Source: Pandoraea eparura
GTDB taxonomy: Bacteria > Pseudomonadota > Gammaproteobacteria > Burkholderiales > Burkholderiaceae
DNA length: 64,000 bases
Assembly (NCBI RefSeq): GCF_902459725.1
Contig: NZ_CABPSH010000018.1
Location: 1 to 64,000, forward strand
Direction: 5' to 3'
The notes under the pieces are model-generated. The model ran no database searches and had not been told where the DNA came from. It saw only the letters and a program-made list of their open reading frames with translations. Positions 26,481-36,303 of this stretch are shown here, in pieces. The number at the start of each line of letters is the position of its first letter. Position 1 is the first letter of the stretch. Position numbers and translations under genes: made by a program.

Positions 26481-26722
26481 CAATCAGTCGAGCAGGTGGC
26501 GTGAAATTCTCATGATCGTTGGAGAATATGTTTTGTCACCCGTTCATCTAAAATCTCAGAGGGCTGTCCGAACCAAGATGGCCAACCTTCCTGAAGGCTC
26601 ACGGAACAAAGGCGACGAATGGTCCTCTTTTGATGACAGAATTGTAATCTCCGAGTAATCGGCTGGCGGTGGATGCGCCAGTAAAATGTGCAGGCCACAG
26701 CGCAACTACCGGAGCATGGACC

Positions 26723-27271
26723 ATGAAGGCGATCCCGCTGGCTATACTTCTTTTGCCGATCACGCTCGCCGGATGCATGGCAACGCTGCCTTTCGATCGC
26801 CGCTCCGAACAAATCGCAATTACTGAAGCCGAGAATATATCTCGCGACGACATCCTTTTCACCTCCCGTTGCGAGTTCGCGCTCGTCCCAAACGGACTGA
26901 GTGCCGGGATTTTCTATCAAGGCGTATGCCTGGCCAGCAAAAACAAACTTTACTTGCGGCGCATAGACCGGACGACCGGAACGACCACGACATTTCGCGT
27001 GTATTCTGCCGGGCAACTGATGTCGGCCTCAATCTATTCCGGAGCCTTCTCGGATCAACTCCAACTCAGGCTTCCCCAATATGTCGTCGCCTTGCACATG
27101 AAGCGAGACGGGATGCACGGCTTCGCTTGGGAAATCGACAGTTCTGCCACCCGCAAACTATTCCAAATACTTCGGTCGCAGGGGGTAGCCGCGGTGCCGT
27201 CACTTGCGAGGATTGCCTCACTGCCCACCTCGGGGACTCGCAATATTTACGTGCCGGTACCGATGCCCTGA
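26723..27271 (+). CDS. Hypothetical lipoprotein
   Basis: The 182-residue precursor has a lipoprotein signal (MKAIPLAILLLPITLAGC). The body (AITEAENISRDDILFTSRCE, GIFYQGVCLASKNKLYLRRI) reads like a small globular outer-membrane or periplasmic lipoprotein, with two Cys that could pair. The ATG at 26723 with GGAG 10 bp upstream is preferred over 26669. I do not recognise the family. It lies between the multicopper oxidase and the CopRS-like system, same strand, 242 bp after the oxidase. Confidence 0.7.
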   Translation: MKAIPLAILLLPITLAGCMATLPFDRRSEQIAITEAENISRDDILFTSRCEFALVPNGLSAGIFYQGVCLASKNKLYLRRIDRTTGTTTTFRVYSAGQLMSASIYSGAFSDQLQLRLPQYVVALHMKRDGMHGFAWEIDSSATRKLFQILRSQGVAAVPSLARIASLPTSGTRNIYVPVPMP

Positions 27272-27439
27272 CGATGTCATGCGGTCGATCCAATCTTCAT
27301 CGCAAATACATCTGTGCCCCGCAAACCATGGGCGTGAACGATCCGCGACCAAAATCACCCCCACACGCCAGAGTCATTCTGCGGCCCCGCGGAGAAAGCT
27401 CGTCGCCCCTTACTACAATCATTCGCGTGGAGAGACCGG

Positions 27440-28111
27440 ATGCGCATTCTCATCGTTGAAGACGAGTCAAAGACCGCCGCATATATCCGGAAAGGGTTGA
27501 CCGAAGCCGGTTACACGGCCGACTTGGCGGCCAACGGTAAGGACGGCCTGTTCCTGGCCCTACACGAGAGGTTTGACCTCATCATCCTTGATATCATGCT
27601 GCCGGAATTGGATGGCATCCAAGTGTTGAAGGCCCTCCGGGAAGAGAAGCAGACACCGGTGCTTCTTCTAACGGCACGCGATACGCTCGACGACAAGATA
27701 CGGGGGTTTGACCTGGGGGCAGATGACTACCTGGTCAAGCCGTTTGCGTATGCCGAGCTGTTGGCGCGAATCCGATCGTTGCTGCGTCGTTCCCCTCGCC
27801 GTCTGCCAGACATATTGGAGGTCGCTGATCTGACCGTCGACATCGTCAGGCGCAAGGTTAAGCGGGGTGACACGCGCGTGGACTTGACGGCCAAGGAATT
27901 TGCATTGCTGCAGCTGCTCCTCGAGAAGCACGGAGAGGTATTGTCGCGAACGCTGATCGCATCACACGTATGGGATATGAATTTTGACAGTGACTCCAAC
28001 GTCGTTGATGTGGCAATTCGTCGGCTGCGCGTGAAAATGGACGACCCGTTCGCGAAAAAGTTGATTCACACTGTCCGAGGCATGGGATATGTTCTGGAGG
28101 AACGGAAATGA
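27440..28111 (+). CDS. copR: Heavy-metal response regulator (CopR/CusR-like)
   Basis: This 223-residue OmpR-type regulator has phospho-acceptor Asp51 ([13 protein letters not shown]), acidic residues VEDES, LLTARD and [13 protein letters not shown]. The winged-helix domain ends [17 protein letters not shown] and [11 protein letters not shown]. The [11 protein letters not shown] helix is typical of the heavy-metal CusR/CopR group. It overlaps the kinase gene by 4 bp (ATGA). It likely activates the upstream copper genes, and possibly copABCD and cus, in response to periplasmic copper. Confidence 0.88.
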   Translation: MRILIVEDESKTAAYIRKGLTEAGYTADLAANGKDGLFLALHERFDLIILDIMLPELDGIQVLKALREEKQTPVLLLTARDTLDDKIRGFDLGADDYLVKPFAYAELLARIRSLLRRSPRRLPDILEVADLTVDIVRRKVKRGDTRVDLTAKEFALLQLLLEKHGEVLSRTLIASHVWDMNFDSDSNVVDVAIRRLRVKMDDPFAKKLIHTVRGMGYVLEERK

Positions 28112-29502
28112 GGTTCATACGGCCGAGGTCGCTCACGTTCCGCCTGACCGCTGCGTTCGGGGTGGTGGCCGTTCTCGTTTTTGCCTTGTCGAGCACGTTT
28201 CTGTATCGCTCGTTGGCGGCCCAGCTTGAGCGACGAGACGATTTGGAGATCATCGGCAAGTTGACGCAGTTCCGGAGCCTGCTGAAAGAGTCGAAATCCG
28301 AGAGTGGCGTGATGCGTGACGCGCACATCTTCCTGGATGTTGTCGCATCCCACCCAGGACTCCACATGGCAATGCGGGATATGTCCGGAAAAGTGCTTAT
28401 CAGCAGCTCGGCCGGCATGTCCGCCGAGTTGCTGGACCGTTTGGATCTGGCGAACAACGCTGGCGTGCCATTCGATTTGGATTTCGATGGTCGACAAAAG
28501 GCACGGGCCATTGTTTTCATCGAGCGCCTGGCCGATGGCACACGCATTCAGATCATCTTCATTCGTTCGTCCAAAGACCGAAGCGAATTGCTTGCTGTCT
28601 ATCGACAGGATCTTTGGGGCGCCGCCGCTGTGGGGGCCATGCTTGTCGGAATTCTGGGCTACGCGGTTACGCGCGCGGGCTTGAGACCCGTCAAGGAAAT
28701 TGGTACGCAGACTCATTCGATCGAGGCCAGTCGCTTGAGCGAGCGACTCAAAATCGCACTTGCCCCGGACGAGTTGCAGGACATTGCTGAGGCCATCAAC
28801 AGAATGTTGGACCGCCTGGAAGATGCCTTTCGTCGCCTCACCCAGTTTTCCTCGGACATTGCGCACGACATCAGAACACCATTGTCGAACCTTATTAGCT
28901 CGACGCAGGTCACGTTGTCCCGCCCGCGAAGCGTGGACGAGTATCAGTCACTGCTCGAGTCGCATATGGAGGAATATGACCGACTTCGCAGGATGGTCGA
29001 GAACATGTTGTTTTTGGCGCGCGCGGACAATGCAAAACATGCGTTGCGTCTCGAATGGCTCGATGCCAACACTGAGCTGAACAATATCGCATCTTACTTC
29101 GAAGCGGTCGCAGACGAGCGCGAGTTGCACATGAAGGTTAGCGCCGAAGGGCTGATATTCGCCGACCCCACGCTCTTAAGGCGAGCGGTGAGTAATCTGG
29201 TTTCAAATGCGTTGGCGTTTTCGACACTGGGGACATGCATTGAACTACGCTCAAGAATGCTTGGGCGGGAAACGGTCATTAGCATCCACAATCAAGGGAA
29301 AGACATTTCCGGTGAGCACTTGGAGCGCTTGTTCGATCGCTTCTACCGCGCGGACGCATCGCGTCATACGTCTGCCGGGAATTCTGGGCTGGGCCTCTCG
29401 ATCGTAAAATCCATCATGGAGTTACATCGCGGTAGCGCGCGGGCCGAAAGCCGATATGGGGTGACTACGTTTTTCTTGACCTTTCCCGGTGACGGGGCGT
29501 AG
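28108..29502 (+). CDS. copS: Heavy-metal sensor histidine kinase (CopS/CusS-like)
   Basis: The 464-residue kinase has two membrane segments (about 15-36 and 170-188) around a periplasmic sensor of about 130 residues, then HAMP. Phospho-accepting His253 is in [15 protein letters not shown]; ATPase motifs are [11 protein letters not shown], a degenerate G1 region (HNQGKDIS) and [11 protein letters not shown]. The SDIAHDxRTP box is that of the heavy-metal kinase family. The G1 Asp-x-Gly-x-Gly reads NQGKD, as is common in this family. It partners the regulator that overlaps it. Confidence 0.88.
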   Translation: MRFIRPRSLTFRLTAAFGVVAVLVFALSSTFLYRSLAAQLERRDDLEIIGKLTQFRSLLKESKSESGVMRDAHIFLDVVASHPGLHMAMRDMSGKVLISSSAGMSAELLDRLDLANNAGVPFDLDFDGRQKARAIVFIERLADGTRIQIIFIRSSKDRSELLAVYRQDLWGAAAVGAMLVGILGYAVTRAGLRPVKEIGTQTHSIEASRLSERLKIALAPDELQDIAEAINRMLDRLEDAFRRLTQFSSDIAHDIRTPLSNLISSTQVTLSRPRSVDEYQSLLESHMEEYDRLRRMVENMLFLARADNAKHALRLEWLDANTELNNIASYFEAVADERELHMKVSAEGLIFADPTLLRRAVSNLVSNALAFSTLGTCIELRSRMLGRETVISIHNQGKDISGEHLERLFDRFYRADASRHTSAGNSGLGLSIVKSIMELHRGSARAESRYGVTTFFLTFPGDGA

Positions 29503-29604
29503 CAAGGCATCAGCCGCGACAAGCGGCCCGTCCCGCATGGTTGAATCAGACGTCGCGCCGACCGCGACGTCATTGCCGTGGTTCTGAGCGGAGCAATCGT
29601 TGCG

Positions 29605-29736
29605 CTAGCGGCTACCTCGGTATATTGAGTGCCCTCCCCAATTCGGATCAATCTGCGTCGATTTTGCACTTTCGCTCAAAGAGGTGCACCCCGCGGCAAG
29701 CAAGGTCAATATTGCAATAACAGCGATTCTGGACAT
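29605..29736 (-). CDS. Very small lipoprotein
   Basis: An ATG at 29736, with GGAGG 5 bp upstream, opens a 43-residue precursor with a good lipobox (MSRIAVIAILTLLAAGCTSL). The mature part is about 28 residues (SESAKSTQIDPNWGGHSIY). The signal and ribosome site support a real gene despite its size. It lies between the convergent copS and the porin gene. Function unknown. Confidence 0.6.
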   Translation of the reverse strand: MSRIAVIAILTLLAAGCTSLSESAKSTQIDPNWGGHSIYRGSR

Positions 29737-29890
29737 GTTGGCCTCCATTTGATAGCCGGACGGTGAGCAACTCTGCCGTGTCGATACCGTATGTCGCGAG
29801 CGCGGCACGCAAACCCTCTCGTGCCGCGCTCACGAGATCTACCCTCACATGTCACTTTGCGAAGGCAATCAGGGGGGACTTCCGCGACAA

Positions 29891-31024
29891 TCAGAACTTG
29901 TGGCGCAGGCCGACGCGCAAAGCAATTTGCTTGTCGGTGCTGGAAGCGCCAAGACCGTAGATTTCTGCGTTCTTTGCATCTCCCGCGGCCTTCTGGTACA
30001 CGCCCATGACATAGGCGTCCGTACGCTTCGACAACCAGTAGTCGACACCCAAGTTAACTTGGTGGTACTTGGGCTTCGAACCAAGGCGATCGAACTTCGC
30101 ATTGGTGTAGGTGTACATCGCAGCGAGTTGCAGTGCCGGAGTCAACATGTACTTCGCATTGATCTCGTAATTGTCCACCTTGATATCGCTACCGCCGGCG
30201 ATGAAGCTGCTGTTCTTGAGCTTCGTGTTGGTATACAACAAGCCAATCGTCGCCGGACCGAACGAATAGGAGCCGCCTACGCCAAACACACGCAATTGAT
30301 CGGCCTGCTGCAAGGGGGTAGCGCCAAACACCGCTTTGTCAAGGGTGCCGCCATTATCATAGACAGCTGCGCTCGGGTTGTTGACATTCAGGTAGGCCGC
30401 GCCCAACGTCAGCGGACCGTTTGCGTAGCCGGTGCCGACGCTAAAGGCCCGGTTCGTCGCAAACTGCCCCGCTTGCCCACCGAAGCTGAACATACCGCCA
30501 AACGTCAGTCCGTTGTAGTTGACGCTCGTATACTTGACAGAGTTGTTAGTACGGAACGTGTTGTCGATATTGTCCACGTCGCCGAAATGGGCGCCGTACA
30601 GACCGAAGGACGGCACGGAGCTTACCGGCTGCAGGAAGTCGACTACGGAGTCATATTGACGGCCCAGCGTGACCGTACCGAGGCTGTTGCTGCTAAGCCC
30701 GACGAACGACTGACGACCGAACATTCGTCCACCTTGCTGCAGTTGACCAGAGAATACGTCAAAGCCATTTTCCAGAGTGAAGATGGCTTTCAGGCCTCCA
30801 CCCAAGTCCTCCGAGCCGCGCAGCCCCCAGCGAGACCCTTGAGCGACACCGCTTTGCGCCAGCCAGTTTGAGCCACCTTGAATGTTACCGTTCGCATCCT
30901 TGAACGCCTGTTTGCTGACGTAAGTCACGCCAGCGTCAAGGACGCCATACAACGTCACGTTCGATTGTGCTTGTGCTGCCGAAAATGCCCCCAAAAGTGC
31001 CACTGCGAGAAGTGTCTTCTTCAT
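29891..31024 (-). CDS. OmpC-like general porin (Burkholderiales type)
   Basis: This 377-residue outer-membrane beta-barrel has a signal peptide (MKKTLLAVALLGAFSAAQAQ) and then SNVTLYGVLDAGVTYVS. It has the PEFRGA-like segment SRWGLRGSEDLGGGLKAIF, GRQSFVGLSSNSLGTVTLGR and a terminal beta-strand ending in Phe (IALRVGLRHKF). Trimeric porins of this family pass small solutes. Its length is normal. The upstream 470 bp are unusually AT-rich and probably hold its promoter. It is not obviously part of the metal clusters. Confidence 0.92.
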   Translation of the reverse strand: MKKTLLAVALLGAFSAAQAQSNVTLYGVLDAGVTYVSKQAFKDANGNIQGGSNWLAQSGVAQGSRWGLRGSEDLGGGLKAIFTLENGFDVFSGQLQQGGRMFGRQSFVGLSSNSLGTVTLGRQYDSVVDFLQPVSSVPSFGLYGAHFGDVDNIDNTFRTNNSVKYTSVNYNGLTFGGMFSFGGQAGQFATNRAFSVGTGYANGPLTLGAAYLNVNNPSAAVYDNGGTLDKAVFGATPLQQADQLRVFGVGGSYSFGPATIGLLYTNTKLKNSSFIAGGSDIKVDNYEINAKYMLTPALQLAAMYTYTNAKFDRLGSKPKYHQVNLGVDYWLSKRTDAYVMGVYQKAAGDAKNAEIYGLGASSTDKQIALRVGLRHKF

Positions 31025-31343
31025 GTATTCATCTCCATAACCATCAATGATTGAACCAGCTTGGTTGCGTAATCAGGAAAGTCAGGATTGGCTTAGAGGA
31101 ATGCATCGCCGCATGCGGCATCTCGGCATCAACCGACCCTCCGTATTGATCGCAGATGGAATTGTATGGAGTGGCGGCCCGCGGGTCGGTGCGATTATTT
31201 AGAAATCATTTTTTAACTTATTTTAATAATTATTTTTTTATAAAAATCAAACAAAATCAATGTGTTGCAGTGAGCTCGTGCTGATATGCAAACCAATTGT
31301 TGGCAGAGATGTTGTCATGAAGCAACTGCCAATATTTTTTGGC
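31025..31343 (-). promoter_or_regulatory. AT-rich upstream region of porin gene
   Basis: No gene is seen here. Bases 31196-31260 are almost pure A/T (runs such as TTATTTTAATAATTATTTTT), in contrast to the GC-rich surroundings. This suits a promoter with UP-element or nucleoid-protein binding. An 18-bp dyad, TGCCAA-N6-TTGGCA, lies at 31327-31344, between the AT tract and the LysR gene's terminator. A regulator site is possible but unproven. Confidence 0.4.
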
Positions 31344-31369
31344 AAAAAAAACGCGGCCGTTGGCCGCGT
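31344..31369 (-). terminator. Rho-independent terminator after LysR gene
   Basis: On the minus strand an 8-bp GC-rich stem (ACGCGGCC/GGCCGCGT with a 3-nt loop) is followed directly by a run of eight T. It lies 120 bp downstream of the LysR stop and points the right way for that gene. This also shields the porin promoter region from read-through. Confidence 0.8.
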
Positions 31370-31491
31370 CAACTTCTGGAGATCGGCTCAATATCGAACT
31401 GATCTTCTTCTCGCACGAAAATTATAAAACGCGAGTAGTTAATTGTTGTCACAAAAACCTTGAAAAGTCTTTTTGAAATTTTGTACTGTTC

Positions 31492-32397
31492 CTAGAGACT
31501 GGCATCTTGCCCAAAGTGCTTAATCGTCATCTCGACGAACGTGCGCGTCTTAGCCGATATATTCCGGCGTCCCGGATAGATCAATGCAATTTCCAACGCA
31601 TTGCCACCGACCTGCCAATTTGGCAAGACCTGCCCCAATTTTCCTTGGGAAAGCTCATCGACGACCATGGTTCGGGGAAGGACGGAGCCTCCAATTCCAG
31701 CCATCGCGGCCTGCTTGAGCATGAGGAGATTGTTCGCCGAATACACCGGATCAAATGAAACGCATTCTGCGGTGTTTTCTTTGGTAAAGCGAAGCGTCGG
31801 GTTTCGCGCATCCGTTTGCAGGCATAGCAGTGGGAACTTACGCAACTCCTGCGGCTCAGACGGGCTGCCGTGGCCCAGAATCAGCTGTGGAGTTGCAACG
31901 AGGATGGCGGACACTGATAGCAACGGGCGACTCACCACGCGGGTGCTATTGACCTGAGTTGGCGCCAGTATGCCGACGTCATACCCTTCTTCAATGAAGT
32001 TAACGCCTCCATCGAACAAATCAACGGCCAGATGCACTGCTGGATATCTCAGGCGATACAGGGTCAAAAGCGGTGTTAATGCTTGCAACGAGAATGTCGT
32101 GGACGACGCGACGCGCAGTTCCCCTGATGGCATACGAGAGGCATTGGAAACCCCAGCCTCCATCTCATCAAGTTGATCGAATATCTGGCGGCAGCCGCGT
32201 GCATAGAGGCGCCCTGTTTCGGTCAGAGACATGCGACGGGTGGTGCGATTGAGCAAGCGTGCACCCAGATGTTCCTCGAGTAACGCAACGTACCGGGTGA
32301 CTACAGCATTTGACAGATTCAGTTTCACGGCCGCGCTTCCAAAGCTGCCGGTTTCGGCAACATTCAGAAACACTCTCATGGCTTGTAATTGATTCAT
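31492..32397 (-). CDS. LysR-family transcriptional regulator
   Basis: The 301-residue protein has an N-terminal wHTH (MNQLQAMRVFLNVAETGSFG, LEEHLGARLLNRTTRRMSLT) and a LysR substrate-binding domain (SGELRVASSTTFSLQALTPL...). The ATG at 32397 gives the standard N-terminus; the ORF opens 90 codons earlier without homology. The type is the CrgA/DsdC-like group often found next to small-molecule porin or efflux genes. The effector is unknown. It is followed by a strong terminator. Confidence 0.88.
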   Translation of the reverse strand: MNQLQAMRVFLNVAETGSFGSAAVKLNLSNAVVTRYVALLEEHLGARLLNRTTRRMSLTETGRLYARGCRQIFDQLDEMEAGVSNASRMPSGELRVASSTTFSLQALTPLLTLYRLRYPAVHLAVDLFDGGVNFIEEGYDVGILAPTQVNSTRVVSRPLLSVSAILVATPQLILGHGSPSEPQELRKFPLLCLQTDARNPTLRFTKENTAECVSFDPVYSANNLLMLKQAAMAGIGGSVLPRTMVVDELSQGKLGQVLPNWQVGGNALEIALIYPGRRNISAKTRTFVEMTIKHFGQDASL

Positions 32398-32706
32398 TGT
32401 CTCCGCCAAATGTCGTCCAGTATTTTTTGCGACACCGCGTAAGTTGGATGTAGAAGAACGTATCTCGTCCGCCGCGTGCTGATTGTCTCGGGCTTGAGCA
32501 CGTTGTGCGTCGGAATCGAGGGTAGTTCCTGCACGCTGGGGAGACGGCTTCCGCTCGGAAGATTGTGCCAATTTGCCCCGGCAAACGATGTAGATTTGTG
32601 GTGCCACGACGCTTTCGCGGCACCACAAATCGTGACAGTTCGATAGCGCTCCGTCGCGCGCGCAGACCATCGGTGGCGTACCTCATCTACCTGAGGCGCG
32701 AATTGC

Positions 32707-33033
32707 TTACGGCTTCGCGTAGGTAGACGGATCCGGAATCACCCGATTCTGCCCCCGCGGCTGGGCAGTCGCCCCTCCCACCTGAGGTGCACTGTTGCTC
32801 TGAACGACTGTGCCATTTCCGGCGGTGAGCGTGCGAATTGAATCGCTCGGATAGATCGTGTCCGTTTGGGTCAGCAGGCCTTTGGCCTCGGCATCTTGTA
32901 GTTCGGCACGTACCTGAGCGCGCGTCAACGATGAGGGTTGGTTGCCGGGAGGAAAACCGTAGGCGTCTTCGGCGAACGTGGGGCCGGACACGAGTACGGC
33001 AAGCGCCGCGACGGTAAGTAGGTGTGCTTTCAT
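32707..33033 (-). CDS. DUF4148 small exported protein
   Basis: The 108-residue precursor has a signal peptide (MKAHLLTVAALAVLVSGPTF, AEDA) and one DUF4148 unit (SSLTRAQVRAELQDAEAKGL, TDTIYPSDS). It ends GQNRVIPDPSTYAKP. The start at 33033 is set by the signal peptide and an upstream GAAAGGAAG. It is a distant relative of the protein at 17325-17735. Function unknown. Confidence 0.8.
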   Translation of the reverse strand: MKAHLLTVAALAVLVSGPTFAEDAYGFPPGNQPSSLTRAQVRAELQDAEAKGLLTQTDTIYPSDSIRTLTAGNGTVVQSNSAPQVGGATAQPRGQNRVIPDPSTYAKP

Positions 33034-33364
33034 ATTCTTCCTTTCAGGGTTGCCCAACTGGATGAGTCACGAGATGTGATTCATTGCACTCATAATTTAT
33101 CCTCCTCATCCTGACTCGACGGTTACCCGAAAGTTACGTTTTTGATATGTGGTTCAAATTGAATGCCACGAATTCAACGGTTGTGCCTCATCTGGCGCCC
33201 GCCAACGTAAAACGAGGCAAGGTCACAGCCTCCCGACCGCGCGCGCAGCACTCATACGGAAAACTGCTGCGCATCTCACCGCAACCACAAATGGATCGGG
33301 AGGTACGACTTGCGCGTCGTTTCGGTAGTGATAGACTTGCGCGCAGTCCAAAATTCACAACAAC
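33034..33364. other. Gene-free interval
   Basis: I see no supported gene in these 331 bp. They separate the DUF4148 gene (leftward) from the nuclease-like gene (rightward) and so should hold two divergent promoters. No clear consensus box or repeat stands out. Confidence 0.5.
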
Positions 33365-34625
33365 ATGAATACGCTTCACACGCTAATCGAGCACTGGACG
33401 TCGGACCCAACAGGTACATTCCAAACATGGTTCTTGTGGCCTGAGCGGCTCAAGAATTTCCGTTCCATCCGGCAAGGTATCCGGCAGGTCATCCGGGAAA
33501 TCAACGCCGGGACGTTTTGGTAACGCGTACCGTGGTTCTTCCCTTGAGTTAGTTGTGACATCGATCGCCGAACAACGACAGATTTTTAAGGGGGCAGATC
33601 ACGCGTTTCTGTGGAAGCCCAAACTTCGCATCCCCGATATCTACGAAAGTCCGGCCAATCAGCGTGCATTTGGCAAGCTGCTCGATACATGCGATTGTTG
33701 CAGCGAGCCTCAAGCGGTGTTCTCGGCGATTCGAACGCTGGACGCGCACGGCATTAAAGGGCTGGGGCCGGCTGCCGCCAATCTGCTGTACTTCATTCAC
33801 CCGACACTCGTATGCCCGTTCAATACCGCTATCGTGAAAGGCTTCAACGCGGTGGCGGGCGCCAATGTCAAACTTGGGCGCTGGGACCACTACCTAGCGA
33901 TGCATCAGGGCGTTCTCGAACTGAATCGCGAATACCGATCGTTACTCTCAAACGACCTCGGCGCGCTGGCTGGCTTTCTCTTTGACGTTGGCATGGCGCG
34001 TTATCCGCTACCGCCCCTTGGCGGAAGCGCTGAACCGGGCGAGGCGTGGCTTAAGGATCTGGATGCGGTGCGAGAGCAATCTTCTGCGCTTGCGCGCCAG
34101 CTCGAAGATATTCGGCAGCAGGATGTGACGCGCACTGAGGTACAGGGTTGGTTGCGTGACTTGGGCCGTGCGCTGGGCTACCAAGTCTGGATCGCGACCA
34201 ATGATCGCTCGCGTCCATACGATGGCGGCAAGCTCGCGGACGGCTGCCTGGTCGAATTACCGGTATCACTGTGCATTAATGGCGCCGAAACGGTCCCACT
34301 GATTGACGTCATTTGGCTGAACGCGGACCAATCCGTCGCAGCCGCATTCGAGGTCGAACATACGACCTCCATTTATTCGGGCATCGTTCGTCTGCTGGAC
34401 CTTGCCCTCGGCGCCGCCACGCCGGCGCAACGGCACTTGTACCTCGTCGCGCCGGACGCTCGGGAAAGCGACGTGCGAAGTCAGCTTGCCCGACCTGCGT
34501 TTTCCCGCGTCACCGAGCTCGACATTCAATATCTCCCCTATGAGGAGCTTAGGGAGCATCGCTCGAGTGTCGCGCGCTTCGGCTCTGGCATGAAGCCGAT
34601 TGACGCCATTGCGAGAACGCTTTGA
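33365..34625 (+). pseudogene. PD-(D/E)XK nuclease-like protein with a single-base frameshift
   Basis: The first ORF (33365-33523, 52 codons) starts MNTLHTLIEHWTSDPTGTFQ and stops after INAGTFW. Reading the same DNA with one T fewer in the TTTT run near 33515-33518 gives GTFGNAYRGSSLELVVTSIA and joins the long ORF (33555-34625). That ORF continues EQRQIFKGADHAFLWKPKL. The joined product is about 420 residues. Its N-terminal helical region includes a helix-hairpin-like IKGLGPAAANLLYFIHP. The C-terminal domain has PLIDVIWLNADQSVAAAFEVEHTTS (ID..FEVE), a PD-(D/E)XK-type metal site. The exact family is unknown to me. It may be an orphan restriction-type nuclease; the frameshift may be a read error. 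Confidence 0.6.
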
Positions 34626-34660
34626 CGCCGCTGGCCATTGCATCCAGGATGGGCGAGTGT

Positions 34661-34682
34661 CGATGCGATGCGATGCGATGCG
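34661..34682. repeat. Pentanucleotide tandem repeat (CGATG)n
   Basis: Four consecutive CGATG units plus a partial one lie in the gap between the nuclease-like gene and copD. Short repeats like this can vary in copy number. It is outside any supported reading frame, so no phase-variable gene is implied. Confidence 0.7.
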
Positions 34683-34878
34683 TTGCACACGCCTACGCGG
34701 ACGGCGGTCTGCCTGCTTGCACAAACCGTGGTCGGCATCATTCAGTGCATGCGGGCCGCTTTGACGGGCAGGGATGGCCCGCCACGCCGTTTCCGCCCGA
34801 TCGTAGGAGAGGCGCATATGACTTCCTTGATACATGCATTTCGCCCCGGTACTTCGACACGGTCATGGCGCAACCGGA

Positions 34879-35811
34879 TTATTGAGGGCTTTGAATGCCG
34901 AGTACCGAAACCAGCACGATGATCGCCGTGGCGGCACTGGACTCAATCAACAGACTCTTGCGCAGAGCGCCAACGGCACCTGCATAATCCCCATTTCTTA
35001 TCTTTGCTTCGAGCCGAGGCGTCAAGTGATACCGATTGGCCGCCGCGAGTGCAAGCATCAATGCAAAGAAGCCCAGTTTTGTAAGCAGGAGCTGGCCATA
35101 TAGCGTCGTCGTCAGTCCACTCAGCGTCGGGCCGGAAATCATGCCGTAGTTGATCAAGCCTGTGGCGACCAGTGTGAGGACGATCGCCGTCCCGACCACG
35201 GCGAATCCGGCCAAGGTCCGCTGCAGCGTTTCAAGCCGCTGACTGGGTGAGGCATCGTCCACGCGAAGAAGCAACACGAACGCCGTCAGCGCCCCGATCC
35301 ATCCGCCCGCCGCCGCGAGATGGAGAATGTCGGCCGAAAGATGGATCACCCCCTTGTCGCCACTATCCATCGCTCCATGACCGCCCCACGCCAACGACGC
35401 CAGTGCAACCGCCCCACCAATCGCGGCGGCGGCGAGTCCGACGGTTGGGCGACGCAGCAGTGCGGGCGTGACGGTGAGAACGACAACCAACGCCACGAGA
35501 CGGAGCACCCATGCCGTGCCGAGCGTGGTACCGGATATGATCATTCCCAACGCGTGTTGGCTCACGCTGGAATAGTCTTCCTCACCCGTCATCATCTTTG
35601 CCAGAACGATCATGCTAAGTACGGACAGCGCGATCCCAGCGGTGGCAGCACCGCCAAGAATAACGGCAAACTGCTTCGTGATCCGCGACGAACGGCGCTC
35701 GTCATGCTTTAAGGCATACAGGCCAAAAAGTGGCAGACCAAAGAGCAGCATGAGGTCCAGATAGAGCGCGAACCGAATGACGATGTTTACCCAGCTGTCC
35801 ATGATGCTCAC
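34879..35811 (-). CDS. copD: CopD inner-membrane copper protein
   Basis: The 310-residue polytopic protein has about eight hydrophobic segments, with HGAMDSGDKGVIHLSADILH in the middle. The conserved His and Met of the CopD family are spread through segments (LHLAAAGGWIGALTAFVLLL). It starts from a GTG that overlaps the copC stop by 4 bp (GTGA), so translation is coupled. CopD is thought to move copper across the inner membrane together with CopC. It is the last gene of copABCD. Confidence 0.9.
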   Translation of the reverse strand: MSIMDSWVNIVIRFALYLDLMLLFGLPLFGLYALKHDERRSSRITKQFAVILGGAATAGIALSVLSMIVLAKMMTGEEDYSSVSQHALGMIISGTTLGTAWVLRLVALVVVLTVTPALLRRPTVGLAAAAIGGAVALASLAWGGHGAMDSGDKGVIHLSADILHLAAAGGWIGALTAFVLLLRVDDASPSQRLETLQRTLAGFAVVGTAIVLTLVATGLINYGMISGPTLSGLTTTLYGQLLLTKLGFFALMLALAAANRYHLTPRLEAKIRNGDYAGAVGALRKSLLIESSAATAIIVLVSVLGIQSPQ

Positions 35812-36194
35812 TTCACCATAAACGTAATCTTCCCGGTGATCGGGTGTGTGTCAGACGACACCGCACGCCAATCCACGCGGTAAGTTCCCGTCGTCAGCGG
35901 TTGAGCCGGGGCAATCACCATCACCTTGGGATCGTCGCCACCGGAAATCTTTGCCGCGACCTTCATTGTAGAGTGATCCGACATGCCGGGCATGCTCGTC
36001 ATGACGAGATTGGCGCCCGAGAACTGTGTCATCAGATTCTCGGAAAAGTGAAGCTCGATTTTTTGCGGTGCGGGTCCTTCAGTATTGTCCTGAGGGGTCG
36101 AGGACAGCAGTTTCGGATGAGCAAATGCGGCCGAGGCGAAGATCAGGCCAGCGGCGGCGACAAGTGACTTTGAGAAAAAGCGTTGATGTGACAT
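35808..36194 (-). CDS. copC: CopC periplasmic copper-binding protein
   Basis: The 128-residue precursor has a signal peptide ending AFA followed by His1 of the mature protein (HPKLLSSTPQDN), the N-terminal Cu(II) ligand. The body has the Met-rich Cu(I) loop (MTSMPGMSDHSTMKV) and the C-terminal YRVDWRAVSSDTHPITGKIT motif. The ATG at 36194 has an AAGG site 9 bp upstream and is preferred over 36203. It lies 110 bp after copB. Confidence 0.92.
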   Translation of the reverse strand: MSHQRFFSKSLVAAAGLIFASAAFAHPKLLSSTPQDNTEGPAPQKIELHFSENLMTQFSGANLVMTSMPGMSDHSTMKVAAKISGGDDPKVMVIAPAQPLTTGTYRVDWRAVSSDTHPITGKITFMVK

Positions 36195-36303
36195 GGCAAA
36201 CATCCTTTGTGGTTAGAAATTGAGAAACGTTAAAGCGTCCCGCCGTCAGTCAACAGAAGAACTTCGACGGTACAACGGGACATCGACGAATATCACTGGT
36301 GCG

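Noticed and set aside
29849-30871. 340-codon plus-strand ORF
   Set aside because: Antisense of the porin gene; no signal peptide or recognisable family.
34661-34682. Phase-variable gene at the CGATG repeat
   Set aside because: The repeat is not inside or just before a supported reading frame.
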